A stretch of 64,000 nucleotides of DNA, from positions 78,848 to 142,847 of the forward strand of contig JABCZM010000002.1 in NCBI GenBank assembly GCA_013289705.1. The letters are read 5' to 3'. Below, piece by piece: positions 43,353-52,044 of the stretch. The first letter of the stretch is position 1; each line of letters begins with the position of its first letter. Below the pieces are notes generated by a model. The model made no database searches, was not told the DNA's origin, and worked only from the letters and a program-made list of their open reading frames with translations. Position numbers and translations under genes: made by a program. The stretch is from Candidatus Saccharimonadota bacterium. Its GTDB lineage: Bacteria; Patescibacteriota; Saccharimonadia; Saccharimonadales; UBA4665.

Positions 43353-45104
43353 ATGTCAGAAGGAATACCAGTACAAGCACCAGACCAAGCCCCAACGACC
43401 ATACCGGACGTAAACCGTGATGATATCCTGGCTCAACACAGTCATATAGATGAATACGGCCCCGAACAGGACATCACGCTTGCAGATGCAACAGCCACAG
43501 AACAGGCTGATTTAGAGCAAGTTTTTAGTAAAGTTGCCGACTTTGCCACCAACCCCGACCGCAAGTTTGCCGCTGGTGGTGATATCATGAAGGCAACTGG
43601 CATGAATCACCAAAAGGCCTTGGAGCTTGGCTTTAAAGACTATGCTGACCTGGAGAAGAGCGCGCTCGGCTGGAAGGGTGAAAAAGACGCAGCGGAGGCT
43701 AAGGAATCCGCACAAGCTGCCGAAGAAGCAAGGCTAGCTAGCTATAAAGAAGAACTCGCCAGCAAAGATAAAGCGTGGCGTGCAGAACGCGACCAGTATC
43801 GCAATGACCGTGACCAAAAAGCCAAAGAAGCCTTGGGTGCAGGTTCGTATAAAGAAATGCTTGAGAATGGTGGTAAAATCGCTTACGAGAGTCGTCGCAA
43901 GGTAGCCGAAGAAGCAACCAAGCAGCCAGGTGTTCTTATTGTTCCAACTAACGAAGTTGCCGAAAAACGACAGGCCGAGTATGCGTCCATGCTTCGCAAG
44001 TTTGATAAAGCACTTTTGGCTGGTGCTAAAAATTCTAGCCCAGTTCCGGTGCCTCAGCCAGGTCCTGACAAAGACGAGCAAACTCCCGACGATGCAGGCG
44101 TACCAGGCCCTGAAGACCCAGTTATATTGACGCCTCACGTGACCCCACTTGACGTTCCTGGTCAAAACCCAGCAGACTATATACCAGATCCCACGCTTCC
44201 TACGGAGGTGCTCGACCCTGTCGTTCCGCAACCATATGTGCCGAGTGTGCCAGATGAGTCCGTCGCACCAACCCCTGATCCCAACAAATTAGGCATCTTT
44301 GAAAAACTAAAAATCAGTTTTGGATTTGCTGAAAAAGTATCAGAGGGTTATGACAGAGTCTTGATAGATGAAGCTAAGCAGGTTGCTGCAGTTTTCGGAG
44401 GTCTGAGGCGTCAATATGATGGTGGTGGCGCTGTCGAAAAGGCCAGGCTTTCTTTTTCAGAAACCTTTGCCCGTATGCCCGTGCCGCACACTGTAGCTGA
44501 TGCGCTTGAGAACATGCACGGTGCCTACCGGCGTGCGCGCTCATTCCTCATTGATAATAAAGACAAGCAAGACACCTACGCCACCGCAACAGTTGTGCAA
44601 ATAGTTGACGAGAACAACTTAAAGCACCTTATCGTCGGACATGCCGGTGATAACCCTATTATCTTGTGGCGTGATGGACAGAGCCAAGATGTTGTTCACG
44701 AGCATGGTAAAGGTGGTACGGCCTACAATGTTCTAGGTCACAGCCGTAGTATTGATATGGACGAGTTTGTTCCGGTGGAGCTGCAAGCTGACGATAGCAT
44801 TATGATAGGCACGGGCAAAAATCCCAGGGAGTTCCTTAGCGAAGACGAACTCTTATACGTTTTTAGTGCTCCAAATCCGCAGGAAAGCGCTAATAGACTG
44901 ATGCAGTTGAGCGGGGATGAAGACGATAAGTCGGTTATCGTAATTCATGTAGATGATCATCTTAGTCAGGCGTATCGTCTAGATGATGACTCTAAAGCCG
45001 TGTATCCTTCAGCAAACGTGAGTAAATCTCCTGTTCCGCAACCCCCCGTTGCACAAAAGACTCCTCGCCGTCGGATTCCTCGTCTTCGCCGCAAATCGCA
45101 CTAA
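43353..45104 (+). CDS. Paralogue A: shared N-module plus PP2C-like C-domain
   Basis: 583 residues, no signal peptide or clear membrane helix. Residues about 50-230 form a module shared with the next gene: VADFATNPDRKFAAGGDIMK, GMNHQKALELGFKDYADLEK, a Lys/Glu/Ala-rich coiled coil, and LGAGSYKEMLENGGKIAYES. A Pro/Asp-rich linker follows (about 235-315). Residues about 320-560 have a PP2C-like layout: ATATVVQIVDENNLKHLIVG, GHAGDNPIILWRDGQ, LQADDSIMIGTGKNP and DDKSVIVIHVDD; the usual DGHGG metal motif is not seen. The tail TPRRRIPRLRRKSH is strongly basic. It may be a degenerate phosphatase or a secreted effector; function unknown. Confidence 0.7.
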   Translation: MSEGIPVQAPDQAPTTIPDVNRDDILAQHSHIDEYGPEQDITLADATATEQADLEQVFSKVADFATNPDRKFAAGGDIMKATGMNHQKALELGFKDYADLEKSALGWKGEKDAAEAKESAQAAEEARLASYKEELASKDKAWRAERDQYRNDRDQKAKEALGAGSYKEMLENGGKIAYESRRKVAEEATKQPGVLIVPTNEVAEKRQAEYASMLRKFDKALLAGAKNSSPVPVPQPGPDKDEQTPDDAGVPGPEDPVILTPHVTPLDVPGQNPADYIPDPTLPTEVLDPVVPQPYVPSVPDESVAPTPDPNKLGIFEKLKISFGFAEKVSEGYDRVLIDEAKQVAAVFGGLRRQYDGGGAVEKARLSFSETFARMPVPHTVADALENMHGAYRRARSFLIDNKDKQDTYATATVVQIVDENNLKHLIVGHAGDNPIILWRDGQSQDVVHEHGKGGTAYNVLGHSRSIDMDEFVPVELQADDSIMIGTGKNPREFLSEDELLYVFSAPNPQESANRLMQLSGDEDDKSVIVIHVDDHLSQAYRLDDDSKAVYPSANVSKSPVPQPPVAQKTPRRRIPRLRRKSH

Positions 45105-45149
45105 TCAGCACGCGTTTTATCTAGGGTGGACCAAACGTAGTAATGCCAA

Positions 45150-45185
45150 ATACCAGACCGATCATTGAGCGGTCTGGTATTTTTG
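45150..45185 (+). terminator. Terminator after paralogue A
   Basis: ATACCAGACCG and CGGTCTGGTAT form a perfect 11-bp stem with a nine-base loop, followed by TTTTT. Confidence 0.93.
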
Positions 45186-45229
45186 TTGCGTCCAACAGGG
45201 TCAGGTTGTTTAGTAGCTTTAGGATAATA

Positions 45230-45258
45230 TTGACAAAATGCTAATGTTTTGCTATTGT
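45230..45258 (+). promoter_or_regulatory. Promoter of the second paralogue (45307)
   Basis: TTGACA (45230-45235), 17 bases, TATTGT (45253-45258), the same architecture as the promoter of paralogue A. Confidence 0.7.
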
Positions 45259-45306
45259 ATATATACAAAACATCAAAAATAAAACAACATTCAATGGCTA
45301 GCTATC

Positions 45307-47667
45307 ATGACAGAACAAGCACCTCAAACAAATCTACCTGACGGTGGGTTTCAGGCATACGAGCAACAGCAGTATGCTAGCGCTGTAGATCAAGAACCTG
45401 TGGCACCTACTGAGGCCGTGGAGAGACAAGCTGCGTTAGAGGCGGTGTTCGGTGATGTTGCAAGCTTTGCAGCCAACCCCGACCGCAAGTTCGCTGCTGG
45501 TAGTGACATCGCGAAGGCTACCGGCATGAACCACCAAAAAGCCATGGAGCTTGGCTTTAAAGACTATGCCGACTTAGAGAAGCACGCAGTTACCTGGAAG
45601 GCCGAAAAGGATGCTGCTGCAGCTCTAGAAGCTGCCGCAAAACAAGAAGCAGCCAAAGAGGCTGCATACAAGCAGGAATCAGAGGACAAAGATGCCGCAT
45701 GGAAAGCTGAGCGCGAAGAGTATCGCACAAATCGTGACCAAAAAGCCAAAAAAGCCCTGGGTGCAGGTTCGTATAAAGAAATGCTTGAGAATGGTGGTGC
45801 GCTTGCGTATGAGAAGCGCGCAAAGATTGCCGCAAAGGCTGCAAGGGAACCAAGTGTTCTTATTGTTCCAACTAACAAAGCCGCCGAAGAGCGCCAGGCT
45901 GAGTATGCGGCGCAACTCCGAAGTTTTGACAGGCAGCTTAATACTGGCAAGAATGCGAAAGAACCAGCAGCTTTGCATCATCCTAGCTCGGATGAACACG
46001 GTGCTAAAAACACTCAACAAGATCCAGGCGAGCAGCTCGATATTTTCTTGGATAAGTTATCCGACAGGGCACACGATGACGTGATTCTCGCACTCAGAGC
46101 GGTTGCTGGAAGTCATGCCGGTAGCGAGATTGATATGCATGGACTGTTTACTGGTAGTGTTCTTAATGCGCAAGAGCGCCAAGAGCTTTTAGAATTATTT
46201 GAGAAAGACGGTCGTATAGAGATCAACCGGACCGGTGACTGGCAGGATGATGACGGTTTGCCTAAATCGGTAAGGGTTCCCGGCGAGTTTACGCCAGGAG
46301 CTCCGGACCCGAATCCTTTTGTTGATCCTATGAGCAAGGAAGCTTTGGCTGAGTTTAGTCGTGATATTGAGCCTGATTTGTTGCGAGAACTGGGTACAGA
46401 GCTTGATGCGTATACGCGACTGGCTGCTGGCCGGGAGCGGGTGTCTATGGCATCACGCGAATTTAGCGATAGCAAGGTTGAGGCGGCTCGCACACGGTAC
46501 GAGACAACTAGACACAAAATAAATGTCCAGACTGCTATGAAAATGCGAGAAGCAGGCTATAGCGAAGTCGAAATTTATTCCGCTATGACGTTGAACGATA
46601 AGACCGAAGCCAAGCTGATTGCGCTGACTATACGCGGCCACGTTGAACAGCTGTCGAATCCGGAGGGCCGTTTTGCCGAGAAGCGTGCACGCATGCTTAG
46701 TTGGTGGGCAAAACAGGGTGGCGACATGCTGTTCAAGAAAAAGTTTGGCTTTGACCGTGAATTTTTCTCGAAAGACAACATTAACAGCGACTTCTTTAAG
46801 GCTAAGAGTCTACGCGGCACGCTAAAAAAGGCTGGCGTTATGGCTGCTGTTGGCCTGCCAGTTGGTATTATCGCTGGCGCTGCGGGGGCTGCACTGATTG
46901 GTCCTTTGGCTGGTGGTGCGCTGGCTGCTGCGGGGGCTAGGGGTGTGGCGCGCGGATTATTGTCTGCCAAAGTTAATCAGGCTGCTAACGCGTCTACGGT
47001 TGCCAAGCAGCAAGCTGAGCATCGTTTGCAGAAGCAGCTGGAGACCATCGATGCTAGGTATAACGGGCTGATTGCAACAGCTGCGAGTGGCGACAGGTAC
47101 GTATCGGTAACGGATCTGTTTGCCGAAGGTACGGCGAATTCTGTGGGGCGTAACCGCCGCCGCCTTGTTGGTAGCGCTGCGCTTGGTGCGGTCATGGGTA
47201 GTGTTGGTGCGAGTGTTGCTCATCACCTTATTGGTGGCAATAGTGGATCACACAAATCTGTTGGGAATCGACCTGGCGGCGTTCACGAATCGACTAGTCC
47301 GAAGCCAGCTCCGTCGAGTTCACAGGTGCCTGGCACAGGACGACCTTCGTCGCCTCCAGCTCAGACTTCTCCAACAAATCCTGGGAACGGTTTACCAGGA
47401 CCTGGCGAAAAGCCACCGGTTGGTGGCACTGGCAACGTGCGGTTTACATTGAGTAACGGTGGTGGCGATAGCTTGTGGAACGAGGTTTCGCAGTATAACA
47501 ATGGTAGCTTGAGCCAGGCACAGATCAACAGTGTGACGCGGGGAATTCTGAAAGCTAACAACCTTAGTTTGAGTCAGGCAAGGAACTTACCGGTAGGCTT
47601 TACGTTTAATATATCTCCAGACCAACTCCAGGCTTTGATCGACGAAGCTAATACGGCCAAGTCTTAG
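45307..47667 (+). CDS. Paralogue B: shared N-module, glycine-zipper helices and LysM-like end
   Basis: 786 residues. Residues about 40-215 match paralogue A closely (VASFAANPDRKFAAGSDIAK, GMNHQKAMELGFKDYADLEK, LGAGSYKEMLENGGALAYEK). The middle (about 235-500) is helical and charged. Around 515-560 there is a glycine-zipper pair (GLPVGIIAGAAGAALIGPLA) able to insert in membranes, then a second Gly/Ala helix near 625-640, a Pro/Ser-rich linker, and a C-terminal ~65 residues (GGGDSLWNEVSQYNNG) that look like a divergent LysM. No signal peptide. The glycine zipper plus wall-binding end would suit a secreted, membrane-inserting effector, but this is inference. Confidence 0.65.
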   Translation: MTEQAPQTNLPDGGFQAYEQQQYASAVDQEPVAPTEAVERQAALEAVFGDVASFAANPDRKFAAGSDIAKATGMNHQKAMELGFKDYADLEKHAVTWKAEKDAAAALEAAAKQEAAKEAAYKQESEDKDAAWKAEREEYRTNRDQKAKKALGAGSYKEMLENGGALAYEKRAKIAAKAAREPSVLIVPTNKAAEERQAEYAAQLRSFDRQLNTGKNAKEPAALHHPSSDEHGAKNTQQDPGEQLDIFLDKLSDRAHDDVILALRAVAGSHAGSEIDMHGLFTGSVLNAQERQELLELFEKDGRIEINRTGDWQDDDGLPKSVRVPGEFTPGAPDPNPFVDPMSKEALAEFSRDIEPDLLRELGTELDAYTRLAAGRERVSMASREFSDSKVEAARTRYETTRHKINVQTAMKMREAGYSEVEIYSAMTLNDKTEAKLIALTIRGHVEQLSNPEGRFAEKRARMLSWWAKQGGDMLFKKKFGFDREFFSKDNINSDFFKAKSLRGTLKKAGVMAAVGLPVGIIAGAAGAALIGPLAGGALAAAGARGVARGLLSAKVNQAANASTVAKQQAEHRLQKQLETIDARYNGLIATAASGDRYVSVTDLFAEGTANSVGRNRRRLVGSAALGAVMGSVGASVAHHLIGGNSGSHKSVGNRPGGVHESTSPKPAPSSSQVPGTGRPSSPPAQTSPTNPGNGLPGPGEKPPVGGTGNVRFTLSNGGGDSLWNEVSQYNNGSLSQAQINSVTRGILKANNLSLSQARNLPVGFTFNISPDQLQALIDEANTAKS

Positions 47668-47686
47668 AGTTTTTTGTGAGGCTTGG

Positions 47687-47715
47687 TTGGCTTTGATCGT
47701 CCAAGACCGTATACT
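47687..47715 (+). promoter_or_regulatory. Promoter of the MurE-like gene
   Basis: TTGGCT (47687-47692), 17 bases, TATACT (47710-47715). The -10 box ends seven bases before the ATG at 47723, so the transcript would start at or next to the start codon. Confidence 0.65.
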
Positions 47716-47722
47716 TTTGTCT

Positions 47723-49081
47723 ATGAATCCCCGTAAGATTGTAAAGAAGTTTATTCCGAAGAAGCTGTTTTCGGTCGTGGAGCCATATGGGCATTTGGGC
47801 GAAGCGGTGATTGAGAATGTGTTGTTTGGGTTTCCGGCGCGGAAGCTGAAGGTGATTGGGATCACCGGGACGGCGGGGAAGAGTACGACCTCGGCTCTGG
47901 TTGCGCATATGTTGCGCGAAAACGGCTATAAAGTAGGGTTAATGTCGACGATTTCGATTGATTACGGTGACGGCAAAGGTGCGGTGCACAATACGTCGCG
48001 CATGACATCGTTAGGTTCACTCAAGATGCTGCAGGCTATTAAACAGATGCGAGCTAATGGCGTTGAGTGGCTAGTACTGGAGACAACCAGTCATGCACTG
48101 GCGCAACATCGGGTGTGGGGCGTGCCGTATAGCATTGTGGCATATACCAATTTGAGTCACGACAATGCGGATTATCATGGATCGTTTGAGAATTATCGGG
48201 CAGCCAAATTGAGGCTGTTTAAGCAGTGCAATCGCAATAAAAGGGGCTTGCGGATTGGGGTGGTGAACGCCGATGACCCAAATGGTGTGTTGTTTGCGAA
48301 GGCGATTGCCAACCCGGTGACGTATGGGATTGAAGATGGTGATTTGCGGGCTAACGATATTGACTTGCAGCCAACACAGAGTCATTTTTTGGCTAAGGTT
48401 GGTGACGATGCGTATGAGGTGATGACGCAGTTGCCGGGGACGTTTAATGTATACAACTGTTTGGCGGCGATTGGCGTAGCGCGTGCCGCTGGGCTGAGCA
48501 AAGAACAGATTGAAACGTCGGTTGCTAGCCTCAAGAGTGTTGAGGGGCGAATGAATACGATTGATGAGGGCCAAGATTTTGGGGTGATTGTGGATTATGC
48601 CTGCACGCCTGATAGTTTTGAAAAAGTATTTGCGGCAGTGCGACCGATGGTGAAGAACGGTCGGATTATTACGGTGTTTGGATCGGCGGGACGGCGTGAT
48701 GAATTGAAGCGGCCGATTCAAGGCGAAATTGCTGGCAAGCAGTCAGATATTGTGATCTTGACCGAAGAAGACGACCGCGATCAGGATGGTATAAAAATCC
48801 TCGAAGAAATTGCTACTGGTGCAGAAAAGGCCGGCAAAGTTAAAGACAAGGATCTGTTTTTGGTTCACGAGCGTGAAGCGGCGGTGCAGAAAGCGGCTAC
48901 CATCGCTCGGGCAGGGGACATGGTGTTGCTGCTAGGCAAGGGCGAGGAAACGGTTATTATTACTAATAAGCCAGGGTATACGCCAGCTCCGGGGCATGTC
49001 TATAACGAATCGACTGATACGGTGCGCCGTGAATATAACGAAACTGATGTGGCGCGGGGCGCGTTGAAAAATCGTTCTTAA
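47723..49081 (+). CDS. MurE-like Mur ligase lacking the N-terminal UDP-binding domain
   Basis: 452 residues. Mur ligases add amino acids to UDP-MurNAc in peptidoglycan synthesis. ATP site GITGTAGKSTTSALVAHML (about 50-68), LETTSHALAQHRVWG, NLSHDNADYHGSFENYRAAK and VVNADDPNG are MurE-type. Only ~40 residues precede the ATP domain, so the MurE N-terminal domain is nearly absent. The motif usually read as DYAHTPD is VDYACTPDSFEKV, and the substrate-choosing DNPR region reads EEDDRDQDG. Start 47723 is set by the promoter and by the sequence MNPRKIVKKF. It may act on another substrate than UDP-MurNAc-dipeptide. Confidence 0.82.
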   Translation: MNPRKIVKKFIPKKLFSVVEPYGHLGEAVIENVLFGFPARKLKVIGITGTAGKSTTSALVAHMLRENGYKVGLMSTISIDYGDGKGAVHNTSRMTSLGSLKMLQAIKQMRANGVEWLVLETTSHALAQHRVWGVPYSIVAYTNLSHDNADYHGSFENYRAAKLRLFKQCNRNKRGLRIGVVNADDPNGVLFAKAIANPVTYGIEDGDLRANDIDLQPTQSHFLAKVGDDAYEVMTQLPGTFNVYNCLAAIGVARAAGLSKEQIETSVASLKSVEGRMNTIDEGQDFGVIVDYACTPDSFEKVFAAVRPMVKNGRIITVFGSAGRRDELKRPIQGEIAGKQSDIVILTEEDDRDQDGIKILEEIATGAEKAGKVKDKDLFLVHEREAAVQKAATIARAGDMVLLLGKGEETVIITNKPGYTPAPGHVYNESTDTVRREYNETDVARGALKNRS

Positions 49082-49150
49082 TGCCCTCTTGTCGGCGGCT
49101 CTGGATTAGTGCCGAGTAATGGAGTATGCTTATTTCAGTAAAAGGCAAAT

Positions 49151-49816
49151 ATGAATACTTTACTGAAACCGCTACAAGTTAGAGAAACCTTGCTTCAGAA
49201 GAAGGTTAGAATATTCACGGCGCAAGACTTTGAGAAAATATTTCAAACTACGGCTACGCAAGCGAAATACTTCTTGGAAACACAAACGAACCAAGGCTTA
49301 CTGACACGACTGAAGCGAGGTGTGTATGCGCTCAAGACCGATCTACCCAGCCAGGAAGAAATTGCGAACAGACTCTACAGGCCCTCCTACATTTCCTTTG
49401 AATATGCGCTAGCTTATTGGGGGATTATGCCCGAAATGCCATATACACTGACCTCGGCGACCACGAAACCGACGAGACAGTTCACGGTTAACGAAATATC
49501 CTACGCCTATTACAGTATTCAAGAGAAGGCGTATACCGGCTACATGCTCATAAATACTAATAGACGTATTTCAGAAAAGGGCAAAATAGCATCCTTAAAT
49601 GAAATGGTACAAAAAGACCTAAGTGTTGGCTCGTTTCTGATGGCTGAGCCAGAGAAGGCGCTTGTTGATTACCTTTACTTCGTAGCCCTCGGAAAGAGGA
49701 TGGAGAACGATCGCTTATTTATTGAGCCTGGTTCGATTGATAAGACAAAGGCGCATTCATATGCAAAGCTATACAACAAAAAGAAACTCACTGAACTTTT
49801 AGGAGGTCTCATATGA
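49151..49816 (+). CDS. AbiEi-like antitoxin / transcriptional regulator
   Basis: 221 residues. An N-terminal winged helix (IFTAQDFEKIFQTTATQAKY, then LTRLKRGVYALKTDL) is followed by a domain with YISFEYALAYWGIMPEMPYT and MAEPEKALVDYLYF, the pattern of AbiEi-type regulators. It overlaps the next gene as ATGA, the usual arrangement of type IV abortive-infection AbiE systems, in which AbiEi represses the operon. Confidence 0.85.
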   Translation: MNTLLKPLQVRETLLQKKVRIFTAQDFEKIFQTTATQAKYFLETQTNQGLLTRLKRGVYALKTDLPSQEEIANRLYRPSYISFEYALAYWGIMPEMPYTLTSATTKPTRQFTVNEISYAYYSIQEKAYTGYMLINTNRRISEKGKIASLNEMVQKDLSVGSFLMAEPEKALVDYLYFVALGKRMENDRLFIEPGSIDKTKAHSYAKLYNKKKLTELLGGLI

Positions 49817-50532
49817 TAGCCAATGATGTACTAGCAACAGTAGCTATTAAATATCAAACAACTGAGCTGAATGTACGACGTGAGTACATGCAGCACCTAT
49901 TTCTGTCTTACTTTTACCAGCAACCTCAAGCAAAAGAGATCTATTTTAAGGGCGGAACAGCACTGCGAATTGTGTATGGTAGCCCTCGTTTTTCAGAAGA
50001 TCTCGACTTCGGGTCAACGCTGCATGACATAGATGAAATCGAGAGGGCAGTTCTAGCCACTCTGATCGAGGTGCAAAGGGAAGGCATTTCCTCGGACATT
50101 ATTGAGTCGAAAAAGACAAGTGGTGGCTACCTTGCCGTTATTGATTTTGTTCTCGGAAAAACAGTAATCCGGCTACGATTTGAGGCATCTTTCAGAGAAA
50201 AAGAATTGGAAAGCGAGACTGAGACTATCGTCAGTGACTTCATACCGCCGTATATTATCAACAGTTTGGCGCAAGAGCAGTTGATAGGTGGGAAAATTGC
50301 TGCACTACTTGACCGTAGAAAGCCTCGAGATTTTTATGACCTCTACTATTTGCTACAGAAAGGGTTTGTTTCAACACAACAAAAGGCTCTGATGCAGCAA
50401 GTAGTACCGCTCATTGAGCAGACGGACATTAACTTTACCCAAGAGCTAAAACAATTTCTGCCCCAAAGCCAGTGGCCTATAATCAAGGATTTTAAAACTG
50501 TTCTAGGGCGTGCGGTTAAGAGGTTCGTATAG
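49813..50532 (+). CDS. AbiEii-family nucleotidyltransferase toxin
   Basis: 239 residues. Nucleotidyltransferase motifs: YFKGGTALRIVYG (motif I region), RFSEDLDFGS (metal-binding Asp pair), AALLDRRKPRDFYDLYYLL. Family members transfer nucleotides to tRNA or other targets and arrest growth on phage attack. AGGAGG sits six bases before the ATG inside the end of the regulator gene. Confidence 0.9.
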   Translation: MIANDVLATVAIKYQTTELNVRREYMQHLFLSYFYQQPQAKEIYFKGGTALRIVYGSPRFSEDLDFGSTLHDIDEIERAVLATLIEVQREGISSDIIESKKTSGGYLAVIDFVLGKTVIRLRFEASFREKELESETETIVSDFIPPYIINSLAQEQLIGGKIAALLDRRKPRDFYDLYYLLQKGFVSTQQKALMQQVVPLIEQTDINFTQELKQFLPQSQWPIIKDFKTVLGRAVKRFV

Positions 50533-50560
50533 AATATACGCATGCTCTGAAAATGCAAGT

Positions 50561-51505
50561 TTAGGGCTTGTTGTGGGCCATATAGTTGCTGTACCAACTA
50601 TAGTTGTGGCCCAGGAATTTGGCGATGAGTTCGATGCCCAGTTCGGCGGTTTTGTTTTTTTCGTCCTGGAGGGGGTTGTATTCGACGACATCGATGCCGA
50701 CAATGTTGACCCCATTGTGTAATTGACCGACGTATTCGGCTAGAGTGGAGATTTCGCGGTAACTCAGGCCTTTGGCGTTGGGCATGCCGGCGCCAGGGGC
50801 ATAGATTTGGTCGATGCTGTCTAGGTCGAGGCTGATCCAGATGTTGGGAACGCGGGCGGCTAGATCGTCGATAAGTTTGATGAGTTCTCCCAGGCCCTTG
50901 GTGAGTACGTCGAACAGACTAAATGAGGTGAGATTTTCACGGGCTATGAGGTCGAGTTCGGCTTGATCCCAGTCGCTACCACCGATGTGCAGGAGGTTTT
51001 CTTTAGCTAGTTTGGTGCCTTCGCCATGGACGTTTTTGAGTGCTGGTGCGCCAAAACCCATCAGGCTGGCAAGGTGCATGCCGTGGATATTGGCGGTTAG
51101 ACTGGTTTCGTCGGTGTTCATGTCACCGTGGGCATCGAAGTAAATGAGGCCTAGCTGGCCGTGTAATGCCACGCTGGCGCCAGATACAGCGCCGAGATTT
51201 ATGGAGTGGTCGCCTCCTAGAACAATGGCTTTTTGCCCACTGCGGACGCTTGACTCGACTTTGTCTGCTAATGCTTCGTTTACGCGGACGATTTCATCCA
51301 GATATGGAAGCCGAGGATTGCCGGGTTGCAGGTTACGACGGTCGGTAACGGCAATGTTACCCTCGTCATTAAGTTCAAATCCGACGCCAGTTAATTTATC
51401 GGTAATTTGTTGATGGCGAAAGGCGTCCGGACCGATGTCGACACCAAGGTTTTCGGCTCCGAGGTCTAACGGCACACCTATGAGTGTTGCTTGTGTTTTG
51501 CTCAT
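50561..51505 (-). CDS. Arginase/agmatinase-family ureohydrolase
   Basis: 314 residues. Mn-dependent enzyme that splits urea (or formamide) from guanidino compounds such as arginine. Metal ligands: LGGDHSINLGA, FDAHGDMN, SLDLDSIDQI, with the last acidic site in GIDVVEYNP. The exact substrate (arginine, agmatine, formiminoglutamate) cannot be told from sequence. TACAAT (51518-51513) ends seven bases before the ATG. It may be linked to the arginine-sensing attenuator at 57207. Confidence 0.92.
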   Translation of the reverse strand: MSKTQATLIGVPLDLGAENLGVDIGPDAFRHQQITDKLTGVGFELNDEGNIAVTDRRNLQPGNPRLPYLDEIVRVNEALADKVESSVRSGQKAIVLGGDHSINLGAVSGASVALHGQLGLIYFDAHGDMNTDETSLTANIHGMHLASLMGFGAPALKNVHGEGTKLAKENLLHIGGSDWDQAELDLIARENLTSFSLFDVLTKGLGELIKLIDDLAARVPNIWISLDLDSIDQIYAPGAGMPNAKGLSYREISTLAEYVGQLHNGVNIVGIDVVEYNPLQDEKNKTAELGIELIAKFLGHNYSWYSNYMAHNKP

Positions 51506-51540
51506 AGCGCTTATTGTAGCAAAGATTTAAGATCCTGGGC

Positions 51541-51570
51541 TTGACGTTAAGTCTGCACGTTAGGTATAGT
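51541..51570 (+). promoter_or_regulatory. Promoter of groES-groEL
   Basis: TTGACG (51541-51546), 18 bases, TATAGT (51565-51570). Transcription would start near 51577, just before the CIRCE operator. Confidence 0.75.
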
Positions 51571-51582
51571 TACTGAGGATAG

Positions 51583-51609
51583 TTGGCACTCTCATGGGTA
51601 AAGTGCTAA
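51583..51609 (+). promoter_or_regulatory. CIRCE operator (HrcA site) of groES-groEL
   Basis: TTGGCACTC, nine bases, AAGTGCTAA. The consensus is TTAGCACTC-N9-GAGTGCTAA, so there are only two changes. It lies between promoter and groES, where the heat-shock repressor HrcA would block transcription. hrcA itself is not in this window. Confidence 0.93.
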
Positions 51610-51638
51610 CGGACAAGTTTTAATAGGAGGATTTACAG

Positions 51639-51905
51639 ATGAGTACACCACTGCAGCCATTAGGCGATTATATTGTGGCACAGGCTGAAGAGGCAGAAAG
51701 TAAGACGGCGAGCGGGCTATATTTGCCTGGTAACGCGCAGGAAAAACCAAAGACTGCCAAGGTTGTGGCTGTTGGGCCGCTTGCAAAGCAAGTAAAGGTT
51801 GGTGAGCGGATTGTCTACAAAAGTTATAGCAACACCGATGTTAAAGTTGGCAAAGAAGAATTCATCCTTGTGAAGGAAGAAGACGTTTTAGCGACAGTGA
51901 AGTAA
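51639..51905 (+). CDS. groES: Co-chaperonin GroES
   Basis: 88 residues, slightly shorter than the usual ~95. Caps the GroEL ring. Family features: PLGDYIVAQAEEAESKTASG with the mobile loop ending LYLPGNA, KVVAVGPLAKQVKVGERIVY, and the C-terminal KEEFILVKEEDVLATVK. AGGAGG lies eight bases before the ATG, a strong ribosome site. Confidence 0.95.
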   Translation: MSTPLQPLGDYIVAQAEEAESKTASGLYLPGNAQEKPKTAKVVAVGPLAKQVKVGERIVYKSYSNTDVKVGKEEFILVKEEDVLATVK

Positions 51906-51920
51906 CTATGGAGAGTGCTA

Positions 51921-52034
51921 TGACGACAGGCAATGACTTTGGATTTCTTGTCGTTATCTTTTGGGCCATTGGTCTCATCATAGCAATCCCCGTATTGTCG
52001 ACAGCGCTAGTTATGTATAAAAAGAGCAAGATAA
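51921..52034 (+). CDS. 37-residue single-pass membrane protein between groES and groEL
   Basis: MTTGNDFGFLVVIFWAIGLI continuing IAIPVLSTALVMYKRAR. One hydrophobic helix (about 8-31) and a basic end, so it is likely inserted with its C-terminus inside. GGAG lies six bases before the ATG. The groEL ribosome site AAGGAG overlaps its stop codon, so translation of the two may be coupled. No family recognised. Confidence 0.55.
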
Positions 52035-52044
52035 GGAGAAGATA

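Noticed and set aside
48071-48721. A 216-codon minus-strand frame inside the MurE-like gene
   Set aside because: Antisense to a conserved Mur ligase; composition follows the codon pattern of the real gene.
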